From contig DATBIO010000053.1 of the NCBI GenBank assembly GCA_036556965.1, forward strand, positions 1 through 6,903: DNA of 6,903 nt. Direction: 5' to 3'. Shown here in pieces: positions 1 through 6,903 of the stretch (positions are counted from its first letter, which is position 1; every line of letters starts with the position of its first letter). Origin of the DNA: DATBIO01 sp036556965 (GTDB lineage Bacteria > Acidobacteriota > Vicinamibacteria > Fen-336). The position numbers and the translations under genes are program-made. Under the pieces are notes generated by a model. That model had not been told where the DNA came from. It did no database searches and saw only the letters and a program-made list of their open reading frames with translations.

Positions 1-609
1 CCCGACCTCCCGCCGCTGGTCGTCGCCCCCTCCTGGCGGCAGGAGGTGGAGGCTTCCCTGCCCGAGCTGCCCGCCGCCCGGCGCCGTCGCTTCGTGGCGG
101 AGTACGGCCTCCCCGAATACGATGCGGAGGTGCTGACCTCCACGCGCGACGTCGCGGACTACTTCGAGGAGGCGGCGCGGGCGGCGGGCAGCGCGAAGGC
201 GGCCTCGAACTGGGTGATGACCGAGGTGCTGCGCGCGCTCAAGGAGGACGAGCGGCCCCTGGCCTCCTGCCCGGTGCCGCCGGACCGCCTGGCCGGCCTC
301 ATCGGGCTGGTCTCGTCGGGTGCGATCAGCGGCACCACGGCCAAGGAGGTCTTCGCGCGCATGTGGGCCTCCGGGGAGGACGCGGCCGCCATCGTGGCGC
401 GCGAGGGGCTGGGCCAGGTCTCCGACGAGGAGGCGCTGCGCGCGCTGGTGGCGGAGGTGGTGGCGCAGGGCCCGGAACAGGCGGCCACCTATCGCAAGGG
501 AAAGACGTCGGCGCTGGGCTGGTTCACCGGCCAGGTGATGAGGAAGACGGGGGGCAAGGCCAACCCGCAGCTCGTGAATGCGCTGCTGAAGAAGGCACTG
601 GAGGAATGA
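1..609 (+). CDS. gatB: Asp-tRNA(Asn)/Glu-tRNA(Gln) amidotransferase subunit B, C-terminal part (5' end outside window)
   Basis: GatB is the subunit of the GatCAB complex that binds the misacylated tRNA and phosphorylates its Asp or Glu, so that ammonia from GatA can convert it to Asn-tRNA or Gln-tRNA. The frame is open from base 1 and ends at TGA 607-609, showing 202 residues. Visible are the end of the cradle domain (the PDLPPL motif at the window edge, then SLPELPAARRRRFVAEYGLP) followed by the helical GatB/YqeY tail domain that contacts the tRNA elbow. Family hallmarks seen are ANWVM-like SNWVMTEVLRAL, SGAISGTTAKEVF and the near-invariant C-terminal GKANPQLVNALL. The catalytic N-terminal part is missing only because the window starts inside the gene. 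An internal GTG at 46 is not the true start, because conserved GatB sequence precedes it. No sign of damage. Identification is by motif recognition and is very secure. Confidence 0.97.
   Translation, partial: PDLPPLVVAPSWRQEVEASLPELPAARRRRFVAEYGLPEYDAEVLTSTRDVADYFEEAARAAGSAKAASNWVMTEVLRALKEDERPLASCPVPPDRLAGLIGLVSSGAISGTTAKEVFARMWASGEDAAAIVAREGLGQVSDEEALRALVAEVVAQGPEQAATYRKGKTSALGWFTGQVMRKTGGKANPQLVNALLKKALEE
600..604 (+). promoter_or_regulatory. Ribosome binding site for the DUF2911 gene, inside the gatB 3' end
   Basis: GGAGG lies in the last codons of gatB. It is 7 nt from the ATG at 612 but only 1 nt from the alternative in-frame ATG at 606, which overlaps the gatB stop. Normal spacing therefore favours 612 as the start. 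Placing the site inside gatB suggests translational coupling with gatB. Confidence 0.7.
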
Positions 610-611
610 CC

Positions 612-1202
612 ATGCGTGCTCGAATCCCTGTCGCCGTCCTGGGCGTGGCGGTCGGCGCCACCCTCGCCCTCGCGCAGGAGGACCGCCCCCCGCGCGAGAC
701 GGTGAGCGCGACGCTGGGCGGCAAGAAGGTGTCGGTGGAGTACGGCCGCCCGTCGCTGAAGGGCCGCACCCTGGACGCCCTCCTGGCCCAGCTCCCCCCC
801 GACCGCATCTGGCGGGCGGGCGTCAACCAGGTGACCACCCTCGAGACCGAGGGCGACATCGCCATCGGCGGGACCCGGGTGCCCAAGGGCAAGTACAGCC
901 TGTACCTCCACCTGCCGGCGGAGGGCCCGGCCTCGCTGGTCCTCAACACCGACCCCGGGATCCCGCTGAAGGTCATCTTCCCGCAGGCGCCGCCCGCGGT
1001 GGCGGACGCGCTCTGGCCGCGCCTGGACGGCTACGACAAGATCAAGGCCACGGAGGTGGCGCGCATCACCTTGAAGTCGACCAGGCCGCCGGCGCCCGTG
1101 GAGCTGTTCCAGGTCGCGCTGGCGCCCGCCCAGGACGGCGTCTCCACCCTGACCTTCTCCTGGGCCGACCGGTCCTGGACGACGGAGGTGCGCGCGGCCT
1201 GA
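612..1202 (+). CDS. Exported DUF2911 family protein
   Basis: A 196-residue protein of unknown function. Residues 1-21 form a typical Sec signal peptide: basic MRAR, then a hydrophobic VAVLGVAVGATLALA core, with likely cleavage after ALA before QEDRPP. There is no lipobox cysteine, so the product should be periplasmic or secreted. The mature part matches the DUF2911 pattern: SVEYGRPSLKGR at 41-52, IWRAGVNQVTTLE at 66-78, and IGGTRVPKGKYSLYLHLP at about 85-102, followed by a predicted beta-rich C-terminal half. The family is common in Bacteroidetes and other Gram-negatives, has no established biochemical role, and no catalytic residues can be named. ATG 612 is preferred to ATG 606 because of the GGAGG spacing. 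It sits 2 nt after gatB and 8 nt before the next gene, so the three may form one transcription unit, although gatB is functionally unrelated. Family assignment is from recognised motifs, not a search. Confidence 0.87.
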   Translation: MRARIPVAVLGVAVGATLALAQEDRPPRETVSATLGGKKVSVEYGRPSLKGRTLDALLAQLPPDRIWRAGVNQVTTLETEGDIAIGGTRVPKGKYSLYLHLPAEGPASLVLNTDPGIPLKVIFPQAPPAVADALWPRLDGYDKIKATEVARITLKSTRPPAPVELFQVALAPAQDGVSTLTFSWADRSWTTEVRAA

Positions 1203-1210
1203 GCCGCGGG

Positions 1211-1795
1211 ATGCCCACGGGCAACGTCAAGGGCGCCGGCGTCCTCCCGTTCCTGCAGTACTACGCGCGCGAGCAGGGCCGGGAGGCGCTGGCGCGGGCC
1301 GTCTCCGGGATGCCCGAGGAGCACCGGCGGCACTTCCGGGCCGAGGACCCGACGGCGGGGGTGCTGGCCGCCACGTGGTACCCGGCGCCCGCCATCCACT
1401 CCCTCCTCGACCACCTCTTCGAGGGCGTGCCGCCCGGGCGGCGGCGCGCCCTCGTGGACGGCGCGGCGCGGTTCACCATCGACACCACCCTGCGGGGCGT
1501 CTACAAGTTCCTCTTCACGACCATGATGAGCGTGGACCGTTACGCGCGGAGGGCGCAGGACCTCTTCAGCCGCTACTACGACACCGGCGTCATGACCAAG
1601 ACGCCGGAGGGCGGCAACGCCCACGTCTCGGTGGTGAGGGAGTGGACCTCCCACCATCCCGTGCTGTGCGAGCTGCTGCTCTCGACCGGGCCCTACGTCT
1701 ACGAGAAGCTCGGCTGCCGCGACGTGCGCATGGAGCGCACGGCCTGCGTGGCGGACGGCGGGGAGGAGTGCCGCTTCGTCATCCGCTGGACCTAG
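1211..1795 (+). CDS. Small cytoplasmic protein, V4R/haem-NO-binding-like pattern, function unknown
   Basis: A 194-residue protein I cannot place firmly. It has no signal peptide or membrane segment. The order of elements is: N-terminal VKGAGVLPFLQYYAREQG helix; an ATWYPAPAIHSLLDHLFEG segment (about 54-72); a helical ARFTIDTTLRGVYKFLF stretch (about 86-102); RRAQDLFSRYYDTGVM (about 113-128); and a C-terminal beta-like region with HPVLCELL (C153), LGCRDVRME (C169) and ACVADGGEECRFVIRW (C179, C187). The short N-terminal VKG, the middle SRYYDTG and the C-terminal Cys-x7-Cys ending in RFxIRW recall small ligand-binding proteins of the V4R/HNOB type and paralogous myxobacterial proteins of similar length. 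A role in small-ligand or redox sensing is inference only. I compared it with the myxobacterial DUF2378/TIGR02265 family; the characteristic N-terminal VEGLF-type segment is absent, so I do not claim that name. The start at ATG 1211 has only a weak purine-rich stretch (GCGGG) before it. The 3' end overlaps the opposing PAP2 gene by 17 bp. Confidence 0.75.
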   Translation: MPTGNVKGAGVLPFLQYYAREQGREALARAVSGMPEEHRRHFRAEDPTAGVLAATWYPAPAIHSLLDHLFEGVPPGRRRALVDGAARFTIDTTLRGVYKFLFTTMMSVDRYARRAQDLFSRYYDTGVMTKTPEGGNAHVSVVREWTSHHPVLCELLLSTGPYVYEKLGCRDVRMERTACVADGGEECRFVIRWT

Positions 1796-2842
1796 GAGGG
1801 GACGGCAGGGCGCCCGCCCGCCGCGCCCACCAGGCGTCGAGCCGCGGCGCGCCCCAGGCGGCCAGCGGCGCGAGCAGCCAGCCCGCCAGCAGGTCCGCCA
1901 CGTAGTGGTGGCGCAGGTAGACGGTGGACAGCCACAGGCCGGCCACGAACGGGGTCAGCACCCAGAACCAGCCCCGCAGGAACCTCCAGGCGTACACCAG
2001 GGCCAGCAACGAGACCGCGGCATGGAGCGAGGGGAAGGCGGCGCGGCTGTCCACGGGGAGCAGCTCGAAGGCCCGCGCCGCGCCCACGCTGAAGACCTGG
2101 CCGTAGCCTCGCAGCGGCCGCGTGAACTCCGCGGTCAGGGTCAGCCGGGGCGGTGCCGCCGGGAACAGCACGTAGAGCGCGTAGCCCAGGTAGAAGCAGA
2201 CCACGATGCCGAGGGTGGCCGTGCGGTAGTCCCGCCAGCGCCCGCGCAGGAGCAGGAGCAGCGGCACCGACGGCGCGATCCAGAAGAAGTTGATGTAGAG
2301 GAAGCTCATCAGCTCCGTGCGGCCGGGGGAGATGAAGCGCTCCGCCCAGAGGACGGGCTGGACGCCGAACAGCCGGCGGTCGAAGGCGTCGAGGCGCGCG
2401 TGGATGTCGTGGGCGTTCACGAAGCCGATGGTGTCGTGGAGGTTCGTGTAGATGAGGATGCAGGCCAGGAAGGGCAGGGTCTCCCGCAGCCGCCAGGCCG
2501 CCACCGAGCGCGGCCAGGCGCGGCGCGCCGCGAAGACGACGGCGATGAGGGCGGCGGCCACGGCCAGCCGGGCCACGCCGCCCGGGTAGCGGTCGCCGAG
2601 CAGCCCCTCCCGCCGCGCGTAGACGTTGGCGGCCACGGTGAGCCAGGTGGTCGGCACCAGGAAGAGCAGCGCGATCGCCTCCTCGGGGCGCAGGCGGAAG
2701 ACGGCGCGCGCCAGGCGGCCCCCGACGAGGGCGGAGCGCGCGCCGGGCGAGGGCGGGCCGGGGACGAGGGCGGGAGCGGAGGCCGCGCCCTCCCGCGCCT
2801 TCTCCGCGAAGCCCGCGTCGTGCGCGGCGGGGTGGCCCACGC

Positions 2843-2846
<4 letters not shown>
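1779..2846 (-). CDS. PAP2-superfamily integral membrane phosphatase/phosphotransferase (inositolphosphotransferase Aur1/Ipt1-like)
   Basis: A 355-residue multi-pass membrane protein. After a Pro/Ala-rich N-terminal 45 residues, hydrophobic segments lie at about 55-76, 92-107, 120-143, 179-201, 210-230, 272-290, 293-310 and 314-332. The PAP2 active-site signatures are present: FPSLHAA at 271-277 (H275 as the catalytic base/nucleophile region) and LRHHYVAD at 311-318 (H314 and D318 of the HxxxD motif). The LHDTIGFVNAHDIHARLDAFDR segment and the FPAAPPR turn are typical of the PAP2_3 subgroup, which includes fungal inositol phosphorylceramide synthase and bacterial relatives. Expected chemistry is removal or transfer of a phosphate or phospho-alcohol head group on a lipid at the membrane; the substrate is unknown. 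The GTG start at 2846 overlaps the mutase stop (GTGA); a second GTG at 2840 is equally possible. No good Shine-Dalgarno is visible, consistent with translational coupling to the upstream mutase gene. The reading frame stays open far upstream through the mutase gene, but that part is Arg/Gly/Pro-rich shadow sequence. Confidence 0.9.
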
Positions 2847-4441
<1,595 letters not shown>

Positions 4442-4459
4442 GGTCAAGAGCGTCACCAT

Positions 4460-4486
4460 AGCATAGCGCCCGAGGGCCTTGGACAA
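4460..4486 (-). promoter_or_regulatory. Weak sigma70-like promoter candidate for the mutase operon
   Basis: On the minus strand, TTGTCC (4486-4481) could be a -35 hexamer and TATGCT (4465-4460) a -10 hexamer, but the 15-nt spacer is shorter than the usual 16-18. Each hexamer matches four of six consensus positions. If real, transcription would begin about 10 nt before ATG 4441, giving a very short leader and excluding the upstream start candidates. This is a low-confidence reading of short motifs in GC-rich DNA. Confidence 0.2.
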
Positions 4487-4496
4487 CTCGCTGTCC
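4481..4496. promoter_or_regulatory. Inverted repeat GGACA-N6-TGTCC, possible operator
   Basis: A perfect 5-bp dyad with a 6-bp centre (ACTCGC) lies between the divergent genes and overlaps the candidate -35 of the mutase promoter. The symmetry and position fit a dimeric repressor site. No regulator gene is adjacent, and short dyads arise by chance, so the functional call is tentative. Confidence 0.25.
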
Positions 4497-4588
4497 GGTA
4501 ACAGTTTGGGCCAAAGGCCGCGTCCTCTGGACGAGGCATCGCTCTTGCTAGGGCGGTGCCAGGCCCCCGACCGCCTTCCCGCGGGGGT

Positions 4589-4594
4589 GAGGAG
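4589..4594 (+). promoter_or_regulatory. Ribosome binding site that favours a TTG start for the poly-HAMP gene
   Basis: GAGGAG, within GGTGAGGAG, lies 9 nt before the TTG at 4604. The later in-frame candidates GTG 4643 and ATG 4676 have only C-rich sequence in front of them, with no Shine-Dalgarno-like purine run, so TTG 4604 is the better-supported start. Confidence 0.55.
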
Positions 4595-4603
4595 CTTCCG
4601 TCA

Positions 4604-6903
<2,300 letters not shown>

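Larger units (their letters stand above)
4442..4603. other. Divergent intergenic region between the mutase and the poly-HAMP gene
   Basis: This stretch of about 160 bp must carry the promoters for both diverging genes. It is somewhat less GC-rich than its surroundings, for example around AACAGTTTGGGCCAAAGG. It contains several short dyads: GGACA-N6-TGTCC (4481-4496), TTTGG-G-CCAAA (4505-4515) and GTCC-TCT-GGAC (4522-4532). No tRNA, small ORF or riboswitch is recognisable; in particular I see no cobalamin-riboswitch-like B12 box upstream of the B12-dependent mutase. Both frames of the flanking genes remain open into it, so the true gene starts may shorten it. Confidence 0.6.

Noticed and set aside
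363..611. Upstream extension of the DUF2911 frame inside gatB
   Set aside because: The extension is Gly/Arg-rich shadow sequence of gatB; a signal peptide begins exactly at ATG 612, with a well-spaced ribosome binding site.
1211..1795. Assignment of the 194-residue protein to DUF2378/TIGR02265
   Set aside because: Length and likely lineage fit, but the characteristic N-terminal VEGLF-type motif is missing, so the name would be a guess.
4442..4603. Cobalamin riboswitch upstream of the B12-dependent mutase
   Set aside because: No B12-box-like conserved core is visible, and the available leader is short. Mutases are rarely under such control in any case.

Overview
This is GC-rich DNA with dense, mostly abutting genes and GTG/TTG starts. 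The gene content fits a delta-proteobacterial / Myxococcota genome of the Anaeromyxobacter type: a GatB tail, a B12-dependent mutase split into subunits, and a giant multi-HAMP signalling protein. The taxon is inferred from gene style and composition; the window has no rRNA or other taxonomic marker. I see no tRNA, CRISPR array, insertion sequence or phage gene.

Layout, left to right. On the + strand, 1-609 is the 3' end of gatB (subunit B of the Asp-tRNA(Asn)/Glu-tRNA(Gln) amidotransferase). Two nucleotides later comes a small exported DUF2911 protein (612-1202), and 8 nt after that a 194-residue cytoplasmic protein of uncertain family (1211-1795), which resembles the V4R / haem-NO-binding style of small ligand-binding proteins. 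On the - strand, reading right to left, are the large (substrate-binding barrel) subunit of methylmalonyl-CoA mutase (4441-2843) and an integral-membrane PAP2-family phosphatase/phosphotransferase (2846-1779). These two overlap by 4 bp and are probably co-transcribed. The PAP2 gene and the 194-residue protein gene meet tail to tail with a 17-bp overlap, so there is no room for a terminator between them. A divergent intergenic region of about 160 bp (4442-4603) then leads to a large + strand gene that runs off the right edge.

That last gene (4604 to beyond 6903) is the most striking element. It encodes a soluble poly-HAMP protein with the architecture of the N-terminal half of group III (Nik1/Os-1-like) hybrid histidine kinases. 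From 5213 to the window end it is an exact 276-bp (92-residue) tandem repeat: six complete units plus the start of a seventh, with no indels, preceded by one divergent 97-residue unit. The kinase, ATPase and receiver domains expected for the family would lie to the right and are not visible.

Functionally the window joins translation (gatB), propionyl/methylmalonyl-CoA metabolism (mcm), envelope lipid chemistry (PAP2) and signal transduction (poly-HAMP protein). Only the mcm-PAP2 pair is closely coupled by its layout. I found no convincing previously undescribed multi-gene system; the points most worth checking are the repeat array, the missing B12-binding partner of the mutase, the unassigned 194-residue protein, and the shared divergent promoter region.
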